Positions 19,001 through 26,978 of a DNA stretch of 64,000 nucleotides are shown here, in pieces. The translations under genes and the position numbers were made by a program. The notes under the pieces are model-generated. The model ran no database searches. It was not told the DNA's origin and saw only the letters and a list, made by a program, of their open reading frames with translations. The number at the start of each line of letters is the position of its first letter. The stretch's first letter is position 1. This DNA comes from Paludibacteraceae bacterium (GTDB lineage Bacteria; Bacteroidota; Bacteroidia; Bacteroidales; Paludibacteraceae), in assembly GCA_017471175.1 (NCBI GenBank), contig JAFUVS010000010.1, forward strand, positions 22,747 through 86,746, read 5' to 3'.

Positions 19001-20785
19001 ATATGCGACAGCGAATTGCCTTTCACGTGGGAAGGCGAGACGTTCACCGCGAACGATGACTATACTGATCTTGACGAGCAGACGCGTTACCGCGAAGTTA
19101 CAAAGAACGTCCAAACCAAAGCCGGCTGCGACTCGATTGTAACGTTCCGCTTGACCGTTTATAGAACCTTCAACACGCCCGTGGAAAAGATCATTTGCAG
19201 CAGCGAGTTGCCCTACATGTGGGAAGGCGAGACATTCACGGAAGGCGGCAGTAAGACTTTATCACTCAAGACGGTTCACGGCTGCGATTCCATCGTGACG
19301 ATGACCTTGCGGGTAGCCGACCAAGAAACGACCCCGCTTGAGAGACAGATATGCGAGAGCGAGTTGCCCTATACATGGGACGGCGAGGTATTTACCGAAG
19401 CAGGAACAAGAACCAAACATTATACATCCGTTTACGGCTGCGACTCGACCGTAACCTATACGTTGAACGTTATACCCTCCTATCATCTTACGGCACCTGA
19501 CATAACCGTCTGCGAGAACGAGTTACCGTACCGTTGGGGCAGCGTCACCTTTACGGAAGCGGGTACACAAACGCAGACGTTCACTTCGTCGTTGGGTTGC
19601 GACTCGACCGTTACGCTGACGCTGAATGTCAATCCGACTTATAACGAAACGGTAGAAAGAACCGTATGCCAAGACGCACTGCCCTATACGTGGGGCGACG
19701 TTACCTTCACGGCGGCAGGGTCACAAACTAAGAGGTATCAGTCCGTAAACGGCTGCGACTCAACGGTAATGATGGTTCTCAACGTACAAACGCCGACTTC
19801 GGACACGCAGACAGAGAAAGTGTGCGACAACGAGTTGCCCTACCAGTGGAATCCGACGGGCAGTTACACGCAAGCCTTGACGGAATCGGGGACGTATAAC
19901 TACACGCTTAAGAGCAGCCTCGGGTGCGATAGTGTTTACTATACGATGAACTTCACGGTGGATCGCGACTATGTAACGGCGCAACCTGCTATCACCTTGG
20001 AGACGTGCGCCAACGATGAGGCGGTGATGATTACGCTGAACAGCACGGCGGGGATGCCTGCCGCCTACGACATCGTGTTTGACGAAAAGGCTGCCGCACA
20101 AGGATTGGAGAACGTGAGCCACCAGACGATAGCGAGCGATGGTATCATAGCCGTTCCCCTACCCCACAACGAGGACTCGACACGCTACGTGCGACCCGAT
20201 GACTATACGCTTACGCTCACCGTCTATGACCAGTGCGATAGAAAAACCGACTATCCGCTCTTGTTCCGTATCCTCTATCCCTCGTGGCTCATTCAGCAAC
20301 GCTGGCGCGATGTGATGGCTATCTACAATAAGAATTACAACGGAGGGTATGACTTCTCGTCCATCCGTTGGTACAAGAACGGCATAGAGATTCAGGGCAA
20401 GGGAGTGCACAACTCCTACGTACAGATGTCGCCCGTATTGGAGATGGCTACCTATTACGCATTGGTAACACGAACGGACGACGGCAAGGCGTTACGCACC
20501 TGCGACTTCGTACCGAATTTGGCTTCGCCTTACTATATGCCCGACATAGAGAAGATACGGCTCAAGCAGCAAACGGACTCGCGTCATATAACGATTGAAA
20601 CCGAACTGTCGGGCGAGTACCAAGTCTATGACGTAACGGGCAAGCAAGTGATGACCGGCTATTTCGGCGAGATGTACGGCAGTCCGATGATTGTGTTCAG
20701 TCCCGCCACAGCGGACGGAGCGTATATCCTGCGCTTCCAAGCCACGGACGGCACAAGAGACACCAAGAAGTGGTTGATTCGATAG
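16001..20785 (+). CDS. giant secreted repeat protein with T9SS C-terminal sorting domain (1594 aa)
   Basis: A signal peptide occupies residues 1-23 or so (RVLTLLLLSCFSLLAYAQ). Residues about 30-245 form an aromatic-rich module with IQFYWWVGDGNN and DDGNIYIQVGG. A divergent InlB B-repeat-like module lies at about 249-326 (NGDGTYSVTM, NLTAVF). About fifteen degenerate 50-80-residue repeats follow, each with an early Cys (ICESELPYTW type) and a later GCDSxVTxTL, so intra-repeat disulfides are possible. The final 80 residues have T9SS type A features (GEYQVYDVTGKQVMTGYFG, GAYILRF) and end KKWLIR. It is probably exported through the T9SS to the surface. The last 320 residues nearly match the next gene. 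The ligand is unknown. Confidence 0.85.
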   Translation: MTRSSVRVLTLLLLSCFSLLAYAQDCCPVKEKVGKVNQYLYEYDKIEIDLYTDTNEDWLRYVGDQKEPQNWNYNKFIRVRAWSDRAENPHNYIQFYWWVGDGNNSSLTQTYANGIGPKAGTYNFTDPMMGAWGPYINGTPQIYYWTHTTLPSTQATLLGYRVHSYYNQYTGQVWVCPFSSYASNAGDLSNNNTQYVMGQSTTGHITTMNSYQVTVDVGDDGNIYIQVGGQDCDSNPVVTIGRKTNSNVHALSVSTEGNGTVTTKPNCENHIEGDKIILTPTPANSSVCFKEWTGTHAEYVTDNGDGTYSVTMQSEDMNLTAVFGDCVKEVTDIIDTCSAALPFVWRPWNNGGIEITSYAQNGTKDIVYQKGSTTIQDSIVTLLLILHEPQKTPVEVTDTLWQCDYDLGEGNWVNLVVDDYEQGEIELDIPNAIGTTYKTMDPDIHGCDSITVHEVIIIPEKVQRLFEFCQSDLNLGDNNYINLEIEPRLVLEGSFWGNFAGDSIIRDTTESTYCLGFDSITIDTIRIYPAYRETWNPGICADKMEEALAEGIPFYDLGPITDMSQNGMEYYTEGSIHGCDSVIVLDLTPLPNDTIYEPMSVCSYPITWRGKTYNSKEDTEKDPVIAPGKEKGDCRQYFFLVPEEAPAIETSIDSTICASALPFYWEEADLTFEEAGSKEHTFHTMFGGCDSIVTLNLNVLPSPEIVETRTICPEQLPYTWGEVVFTEAGTQTKTFERENACDSIVTYTIVVVPDLIQDGDTVCESQLSTPYTWEDETIAADDARFVVNETTGVKTLTIGPKVLPSSLVCDSTVQFTLTVIPEHINDSYTICESELPFTWKAGEEEIVINTASDAVNRSVTLPSVLGCDSTVHLNLTILPTARRGLGTVYIKTGNSFTVFEGTAYEQSFDTNGEYEVVGKGLSAVGCDSVVTFTLEVRDTEIENIYDAICEGEPYVWNGIECTQTDVYEYKTTTIYTGLDSIAYLHLTVNPKYDQLTDGKAICDSELPFTWEGETFTANDDYTDLDEQTRYREVTKNVQTKAGCDSIVTFRLTVYRTFNTPVEKIICSSELPYMWEGETFTEGGSKTLSLKTVHGCDSIVTMTLRVADQETTPLERQICESELPYTWDGEVFTEAGTRTKHYTSVYGCDSTVTYTLNVIPSYHLTAPDITVCENELPYRWGSVTFTEAGTQTQTFTSSLGCDSTVTLTLNVNPTYNETVERTVCQDALPYTWGDVTFTAAGSQTKRYQSVNGCDSTVMMVLNVQTPTSDTQTEKVCDNELPYQWNPTGSYTQALTESGTYNYTLKSSLGCDSVYYTMNFTVDRDYVTAQPAITLETCANDEAVMITLNSTAGMPAAYDIVFDEKAAAQGLENVSHQTIASDGIIAVPLPHNEDSTRYVRPDDYTLTLTVYDQCDRKTDYPLLFRILYPSWLIQQRWRDVMAIYNKNYNGGYDFSSIRWYKNGIEIQGKGVHNSYVQMSPVLEMATYYALVTRTDDGKALRTCDFVPNLASPYYMPDIEKIRLKQQTDSRHITIETELSGEYQVYDVTGKQVMTGYFGEMYGSPMIVFSPATADGAYILRFQATDGTRDTKKWLIR
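19823..20785 (+). repeat. 963-bp near-identical 3' segment, copy 1
   Basis: From TGCGACAA at 19823 to the stop codon this segment aligns without gaps to 24875-25837. Most codons are identical. Differences cluster in a short stretch near 20025-20070 and at scattered third positions. The preceding parts of the two genes are far more diverged. Confidence 0.85.
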
Positions 20786-20816
20786 AGAAACATTCCATAT
20801 CGTAACAATTTTTCAT

Positions 20817-20852
20817 AAATTCGGCAATAATGTTTCATTTATTGCCGAATTT
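20817..20852. terminator. 14-bp perfect inverted repeat between the two giant genes
   Basis: AAATTCGGCAATAA and TTATTGCCGAATTT are exact inverses around an 8-nt loop, 31 bp after the first giant gene. The 3' side runs into a T-rich stretch, so it can terminate on the + strand. It also overlaps the -33 position of the promoter at 20857, so it may have a second role as an operator. Confidence 0.6.
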
Positions 20853-20856
20853 GCTT

Positions 20857-20865
20857 TATTTTTGC
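20857..20865 (+). promoter_or_regulatory. -7 box of the second giant T9SS gene
   Basis: TATTTTTGC matches the Bacteroidota -7 box and is followed by the common GCGGCG. It lies 55 bp before the ATG at 20921. Confidence 0.65.
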
Positions 20866-20920
20866 GGCGTTATTGCTAAAATCTGTTTTCGACAGACTGC
20901 AAAAGCGTAATTGCGAGCCT

Positions 20921-23900
20921 ATGAAAAAAATCTCCTTCGCTCGGCTTTGTCCGATAGTATTTCTTCTTTTTCTTTCCTGCTTTGTAACGAATCTTTCTGC
21001 CCAAACGCCCTCGTGGGGTGCTTTTTGGGAGGGGAATAACGGCGACCATATCGTGATGGATAAGTATGTCGCCACGGATGAAGTGGATCCGTGGTATTAC
21101 ACGGCGGCGCGGACTTTTCTGCGTATCCGCGCTTGGAACACGAATCGGACGACGAACAACTATATTCAGCTCTTCTTTTGGATAGAGGATTGGGATCAAT
21201 TTACTACCGAATACACAGACGGTATCGGTCCGAAAGAGGGTAACTGGCAGATGAATAAGCCATACGTATTCTACGATGGTTACGGCAATCCGTACTGGCG
21301 GTTGGGTTTTGAAAAGGAGGGGAATATATACGACCAGCTGAACAAATGCGTCATCGGCTACGACCCGAATTTGGATTTTGTCTGTGCCTATTCGTCGTAT
21401 GGCGCAAGCGCGAGGAATACAACGGACACGTATGAAGGGGATTGGGATAAAAGCGATATTACTTCCTTTACGGACTACAGCGTCAAAGTAGCGGTAGGCG
21501 AGGGCGGCAATATCTACATAGAGATTGGTTCGCCATCGCAGTTGGTGGCAACAATCGGCAAGCCATACGTTGACAATTCGGTGTTTATCAATCTGAATAG
21601 TGATGCTGATTTTGAAGACAATACGAGTGCCGGAAACAATCCGTATATGCGTTTGACAGGCACGGGGCAGGGCAGCAACGGAAAGGATTATGACATCCAA
21701 TTACGGCTGAATTGGAATCATACTACCGGCACATTCAGCCAATCGGATATAGACTTCTCGCAATCCTATTTCCGCCACAACGGCGAAGATATAGTGTGTA
21801 CGGCAATAAGCGGTACGATAACGGAAACATCTCCGGGCAGTTATCAGATGATAGCCACCTTGACAGGCGAGGACGGAACGGTGTATTCGGTGATTTCCAA
21901 TTACTCCCATTGCCCGAAGCCGGAAGAATTCAAGGGCGGTTCGATGGCTACGTTCAGCATATTTAACGATGATGTGATTCAGATCGGGACAGCACGATTC
22001 AGCACGAATCCCGACTTGGACAATTGGTATTACGATGGCGTTAATTATGACTCGAAGAATCTGAACAAATTCTGGGTTATCAAGGCGCAATCCAATACAC
22101 AGGAATACAATTATATACAACTCTATTTCTGGGTGGACACGGACAACGAACTTTACACCTACAAGGACGGTAATAAGTGCGTCAAACCCGGTACGTACCA
22201 TTTTCAAGCCCCGCAAATGCAGTCTATTTATACCTACGGTTCTACAACCTATTATGCTTGGTACGTAAACGAGCAATACTACAATAAGTGTCTGTTGGGT
22301 CTGACGCGCGATTCGTACTGGGGTGTATGTCCCTACTCTTCGTATTTGGCAAGAGGTTGGTCGCAATACTTTGATCCGAATTACAACACGGTAACGAATA
22401 TGAATATGGCGACCGTGGTGGTCAAGGAAGGCAAGGGCGGACATATCTACATAGAGATATGGGTTACGCCTAATGGCGGTTCTACACCTGTTTTGGCGGT
22501 AACCATCAACGAGCCGAAGCACGCGGGCGTGGAAACGTACCAACTCAATGTCTATACAAACGGCAACGGAAGAGTCGAGTTCCCGACCAACGAATGTAAT
22601 TACATAGAAGGCGAGGAGATAGTGATAACGCCTACTTGCGAGGAGGGATATGAGTTTGTGGGCTGGAGCGGCGACTGCGTGGATCAGATTCGCGATAATG
22701 GCGATGGCAGTTATACCTTTACGATGGGTAATCAGGACTGCTCGCTGACCGCCAACTGCAAAGAGGAAGTGCAGACCTACCAACTGAATATACAGATAGA
22801 AGGACAAGGGGCAGTAACCAAGAATCCGAATCAGAGCGAATACGAGGCAGGGACGGAGATTATCCTCACGCCGAATCCTAATAGCGACTGGTTCTTCGAC
22901 TCATGGAAAGGCGGCTGCACGGGGCAACTACAAGATAACAGGGATGGCACCTACACATTTACGATGCCCGAACAGAACTGCACACTGACCGCCGTATTCA
23001 CGAATACTATCATCGAAACATTGGAGGTATGCGACAAGGATCTGCCTACTACGTGGCGCGGACAAGAAATCACATCGGAAGAGCAAGACGGACTGAAAGT
23101 AACGGTCTATAAGGAAGGTAGTGAAACAGAAATAGAGGGTATTTACCAATTAGATCTACGTATATACAAGACCTTTGAAGACCTCGGCATAGAAGACCAT
23201 TGCTCGGACGAATTCTCGGACGAGGGTGTAGCCGGTTTAGTGGTGTTAGACAAATATGAGACCTACTTGGTCGGCTTCACGGGCGATACTGTTTTCTATG
23301 ATACGGTTCCGAATGCGTTGGGCTGCGACTCAATAACCAAACTAACGCTGCGTATCAATATCGCACCGCTTGAATACTGGAATCCCGGTATCTGCGCCGA
23401 CCGAATGGAGGAGGCTTTGGCGAACGGCGAAATCAGTTTCTTCGGCTTGCCCATAACCGATATGTCGCAGAACGGCGAGATGCACTTTGAAACCACCGAA
23501 GAGGGCTGCGACTGGACGTATATCCTTGACTTGACCCCGACACCCAACGACACGGTAGAAGAAATCGTGGAAATCCATTCGTTCCCATATACTTACAAAG
23601 GACAGACTTTCAACTCCAAAGAGGATACACTCTACATCAAGACCCCGCAGAAAGACGGATGCCCTCTATACACCAAACTCATTCCCGACTACAAAGATAC
23701 ACTCAAGACGGAAGTGTATGAACTGGCTTGTATGGAGTACACGTGGGACGAGAACGGCAAGACCTATACCGAATCGGGGAATGACACGATTTTCCTGCGC
23801 TCGACAGACGACAAATCGGATAGTATCGTGGTGCTGCACTTGACCATCGATTATCCGAAGACTGGCATTGATACGACAGCCACTGCTTGTCAGCAGTTCA

Positions 23901-25837
23901 CTTGGTACGGAATCACCTACACCGAATCGGGTGACTATACCCAACCCTTGAAGAGTGTATCAGGGTGCGATTCTATTGTACCGCTCCATTTGACCATCTA
24001 TCATCCGCAAGTGGTATCCGAAGAGACTCAAACTGCTTGCGAAGCGTACGAATGGCACGGGCAGACCTACACGCAATCGGGCGATTATGAATATGAATTA
24101 CCTGAAAACGAACACGGCTGCGTGGACAAGGAGGTGCTGCACCTGACCATTGCTCATACGCCCGCTCCCGTTGATTTGGGCGAAATAATAATAGGTATCG
24201 GCAATGTATTTACCGTCTTTGAAGGTACGGAATACGAGCAGCACTTTGATACGGATGGCGATCATACTGCTACGGGACGAACGTATATGGGTTGCGACTC
24301 GGTGGTGACGTTTAACTTGACCGTTCTAACCCAACTTGAAGATAATGTCTATAAAACCATCTGCCGCTATGATTCGGACGAATATCCGTTCGTATGGAAC
24401 GGAAAAGAATACACCGAATCGGGTGTCTACGACTACAAAACAGTCAGCATAAGTTTCGTTGGTGTTGACTCCATCGCACACCTCCATCTGACGGTCAACG
24501 AGCCTACTTCGTCAGAAACAACAGTTGCTCAATGCGCATCTTACACTTGGTTCGGACAGACTTACTATGAATCGGACGACTACGAACATCATCTGACGAA
24601 CGCTGCCGGCTGCGACAGTACTATTACGCTCCATCTGACTATCTATCCTGCGTATGACAATGTGGAGGACGGGGATACGATTTGTCCGTCTGAATTGCCT
24701 TATACGGTGAACGGCATGACGTTTACGGAAAGCAGTGCTTATACGGCAATTGACAGTCATTACAAGCAGGCAACGCAAACCATACGACTGCAGACCGTGA
24801 ACGGTTGCGACTCCGTGGTTACTTTTACGCTGACCGTACAAACGGCGACTTCCGAAACATTAGAACAGACGACGTGCGACAATGAGTTGCCGTATCAGTG
24901 GAATCCAACGGGCAGTTACACGCAAGCCTTGACGGAATCGGGAACGTATAACTACACGCTCAAGAGCAGCCTCGGGTGCGATAGTGTTTACTATACGATG
25001 AACTTCACGGTGGACCGCGACTATGTAACGGCACAACCGGCTATCACCCTTGAGACCTGCGCCAACGATGAAGCGGTACAGATTATACTCAATACCACTT
25101 CAGGTACGCCTGCCGCATACGACATCGTGTTTGACGAAAAGGCTGCCGCACAAGGATTGGAGAACGTAAGCCATCAGGCAATAGCGAGCGATGGTATCAT
25201 AGCCGTTCCCCTACCCCACAACGAGGACTCGACACGCTACGTACGTCCCGATGACTATACGCTCACGCTCACCGTCTATGACCAGTGCGAGAGAAAAACC
25301 GACTATCCGCTATTGTTTCGCATCCTCTATCCCTCGTGGCTCATTCAGCAACGATGGCGCGATGTGATGGCTATCTACAACAAGAATTACAACGGAGGGT
25401 ATGACTTCTCGTCCATCCGTTGGTACAAGAACGGCATAGAGATTCAGGGCAAGGGAGCGCACAACTCGTATGTACAGATGTCGCCCATATTGGAGATGGC
25501 TACCTATTACGCATTGGTAACAAGAACAGACGACGGCAAGACGCTGCGCACCTGCGACTTCGTGCCGAATTTGGCTTCGCCTTACTATATGCCCGACATA
25601 GAGAAGATACGGCTCAAGCAGCAAACGGACGCGCGTCATATAACGATTGAAACCGAATTGTCGGGCGAGTACAGCGTCTATGACGTAACGGGCAAGCAAG
25701 TGATGACGGGCTACTTTGGCGAACTGTACGGCAGTCCGATGATTGTGTTCAGTCCTGCCACAGCGGATGGAGCGTATATCCTGCGCTTCCAAGCCTCGGA
25801 CGGCACAAGAGACACCAAGAAGTGGTTAATTCGATAA
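20921..25837 (+). CDS. giant secreted repeat protein with T9SS C-terminal sorting domain (1638 aa)
   Basis: The start is taken as the ATG at 20921, which gives MKKISFARLCPIVFLLFLSC with a cleavable signal ending near LSAQ; a TTG at 20873 is close to the promoter and less likely. Two copies of the aromatic N-terminal module seen in its neighbour follow (about 30-220 and 360-535; each has NYIQLFFW or NYIQLYFW and a later NIYIEI or HIYIEI). Two InlB B-repeat-like modules occupy about 540-690 (GDGSYTFTMGNQDCSLTANC). About ten Cys-containing GCDS repeats come next. The last 320 residues, with the T9SS sorting domain ending KKWLIR, nearly equal those of the upstream paralogue. Surface localisation is inferred. 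Confidence 0.85.
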   Translation: MKKISFARLCPIVFLLFLSCFVTNLSAQTPSWGAFWEGNNGDHIVMDKYVATDEVDPWYYTAARTFLRIRAWNTNRTTNNYIQLFFWIEDWDQFTTEYTDGIGPKEGNWQMNKPYVFYDGYGNPYWRLGFEKEGNIYDQLNKCVIGYDPNLDFVCAYSSYGASARNTTDTYEGDWDKSDITSFTDYSVKVAVGEGGNIYIEIGSPSQLVATIGKPYVDNSVFINLNSDADFEDNTSAGNNPYMRLTGTGQGSNGKDYDIQLRLNWNHTTGTFSQSDIDFSQSYFRHNGEDIVCTAISGTITETSPGSYQMIATLTGEDGTVYSVISNYSHCPKPEEFKGGSMATFSIFNDDVIQIGTARFSTNPDLDNWYYDGVNYDSKNLNKFWVIKAQSNTQEYNYIQLYFWVDTDNELYTYKDGNKCVKPGTYHFQAPQMQSIYTYGSTTYYAWYVNEQYYNKCLLGLTRDSYWGVCPYSSYLARGWSQYFDPNYNTVTNMNMATVVVKEGKGGHIYIEIWVTPNGGSTPVLAVTINEPKHAGVETYQLNVYTNGNGRVEFPTNECNYIEGEEIVITPTCEEGYEFVGWSGDCVDQIRDNGDGSYTFTMGNQDCSLTANCKEEVQTYQLNIQIEGQGAVTKNPNQSEYEAGTEIILTPNPNSDWFFDSWKGGCTGQLQDNRDGTYTFTMPEQNCTLTAVFTNTIIETLEVCDKDLPTTWRGQEITSEEQDGLKVTVYKEGSETEIEGIYQLDLRIYKTFEDLGIEDHCSDEFSDEGVAGLVVLDKYETYLVGFTGDTVFYDTVPNALGCDSITKLTLRINIAPLEYWNPGICADRMEEALANGEISFFGLPITDMSQNGEMHFETTEEGCDWTYILDLTPTPNDTVEEIVEIHSFPYTYKGQTFNSKEDTLYIKTPQKDGCPLYTKLIPDYKDTLKTEVYELACMEYTWDENGKTYTESGNDTIFLRSTDDKSDSIVVLHLTIDYPKTGIDTTATACQQFTWYGITYTESGDYTQPLKSVSGCDSIVPLHLTIYHPQVVSEETQTACEAYEWHGQTYTQSGDYEYELPENEHGCVDKEVLHLTIAHTPAPVDLGEIIIGIGNVFTVFEGTEYEQHFDTDGDHTATGRTYMGCDSVVTFNLTVLTQLEDNVYKTICRYDSDEYPFVWNGKEYTESGVYDYKTVSISFVGVDSIAHLHLTVNEPTSSETTVAQCASYTWFGQTYYESDDYEHHLTNAAGCDSTITLHLTIYPAYDNVEDGDTICPSELPYTVNGMTFTESSAYTAIDSHYKQATQTIRLQTVNGCDSVVTFTLTVQTATSETLEQTTCDNELPYQWNPTGSYTQALTESGTYNYTLKSSLGCDSVYYTMNFTVDRDYVTAQPAITLETCANDEAVQIILNTTSGTPAAYDIVFDEKAAAQGLENVSHQAIASDGIIAVPLPHNEDSTRYVRPDDYTLTLTVYDQCERKTDYPLLFRILYPSWLIQQRWRDVMAIYNKNYNGGYDFSSIRWYKNGIEIQGKGAHNSYVQMSPILEMATYYALVTRTDDGKTLRTCDFVPNLASPYYMPDIEKIRLKQQTDARHITIETELSGEYSVYDVTGKQVMTGYFGELYGSPMIVFSPATADGAYILRFQASDGTRDTKKWLIR
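24875..25837 (+). repeat. 963-bp near-identical 3' segment, copy 2
   Basis: Ungapped partner of 19823-20785. It covers the last GCDS repeat, a conserved 230-residue linker domain and the sorting domain. Confidence 0.85.
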
Positions 25838-25847
25838 TAACAACGAT

Positions 25848-26975
25848 ATGAAAAAAGCAGTGATTATCCTTATGGGGATTTTGAGTGTCTGCTCCTGCCG
25901 CAAAGAAGATGTGCTATGGCAGACAGAGGAGGAGAAGAAGGGCGATACGATCGCGAGTGAGGTGGTAGGATTCTACTTGCTGAATGAGGGCAATATGGGT
26001 TCGAACAAAGCTACGTTGGACTACTATGACTATGCTACCGGTGTGTATCACCGCAATATTTACAGCGAGCGCAACCCCGACCGCGTGCAATCATTGGGGG
26101 ATGTGGGCAACGACTTGAAGATCTACGGCAACCGCCTGTATGCCGTGATTAACTGCTCGAATATCGTAGAGGTGATGACAGCCGACTCGGCGAAGCATAT
26201 CGGCACGATTGAGTGTCCTAACTGCCGCTACTTGCGCTTCAAGGACGGGTATGGGTACTTGACTTCTTATGCGGGTCCCGTTCTGATAGACCAAGACTAC
26301 AAGCAGAAAGGGTTTGTGGCGAAGTTCGATACGGCTACATTGCAGATTGTCGATACGTGCCACGTAGGTTTTCAGCCGGATGAGCCGGAGATCGTGGGTA
26401 ATCGGCTGTACGTAGCCAATTCGGGCGGGTATATGGTACCCAATTACGAGAACACAGTGAGCGTGATAGACCTCAATACGTTCAAGGAGGTGAAGCGTGT
26501 GGAGGTCGTCAATAACCTGCACCATCTACGTGCGGACAAGTACGGTCAGTTGTGGGTAACGTCTCGCGGGGATTACTATAATCAGCCGTCCAAACTCTAC
26601 TGCATAGACACGAAGACTGAGGAAGTGACGGACTCGGTGGATGTAGCGGTGAGCGACTTATGGTTGGACGGCGACAGCCTGTATGTCTATGGTACGGAGT
26701 GGAGTTATGTGGATATGAACAGCAGCGTGCAATACAGCATCGTCAATGTACGGACGCACGAGGTGGTGAGCCGTGCGCTTATCACGGACGAAGAGGTGCA
26801 GATTACTATTCCCTACGGCATAATGGTTCACCCTGTGACAAAGGATGTGTATCTGACGGATGCAAAGAACTACGTATCGCCCGGGGCGTTGTGGTGCTTG
26901 GATAAGGAGGGCAAAAAAAAGTGGACGGTACGTACCGGAGACATACCCGCCCACTTTGCGTTGCTATACAAATAA
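25848..26975 (+). CDS. beta-propeller surface lipoprotein, YncE/DUF5074-like
   Basis: 375 aa. The N-terminus MKKAVIILMGILSVCSCRKED is a lipoprotein signal with a probable lipidated Cys at residue 17. The rest consists of about seven blade-like repeats of the YVTN/YncE kind (NTVSVIDLNTFKEVKRVEV, LYCIDTKTEEVTDSVDV, VYLTDAKNYVSPGALWCLD). Similar Bacteroidota lipoproteins occur with TonB receptors in nutrient-uptake loci, and some are cobamide-associated, but nothing here fixes a ligand. It starts 10 bp after the second giant gene and is probably co-transcribed, which hints at a shared surface role. Confidence 0.8.
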   Translation: MKKAVIILMGILSVCSCRKEDVLWQTEEEKKGDTIASEVVGFYLLNEGNMGSNKATLDYYDYATGVYHRNIYSERNPDRVQSLGDVGNDLKIYGNRLYAVINCSNIVEVMTADSAKHIGTIECPNCRYLRFKDGYGYLTSYAGPVLIDQDYKQKGFVAKFDTATLQIVDTCHVGFQPDEPEIVGNRLYVANSGGYMVPNYENTVSVIDLNTFKEVKRVEVVNNLHHLRADKYGQLWVTSRGDYYNQPSKLYCIDTKTEEVTDSVDVAVSDLWLDGDSLYVYGTEWSYVDMNSSVQYSIVNVRTHEVVSRALITDEEVQITIPYGIMVHPVTKDVYLTDAKNYVSPGALWCLDKEGKKKWTVRTGDIPAHFALLYK

Positions 26976-26978
26976 TTA

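Noticed and set aside
21701-22807. Long minus-strand frame (368 codons) inside the second giant gene
   Set aside because: Antisense frame caused by codon bias; the + strand frame has a signal peptide, repeats and a sorting domain.
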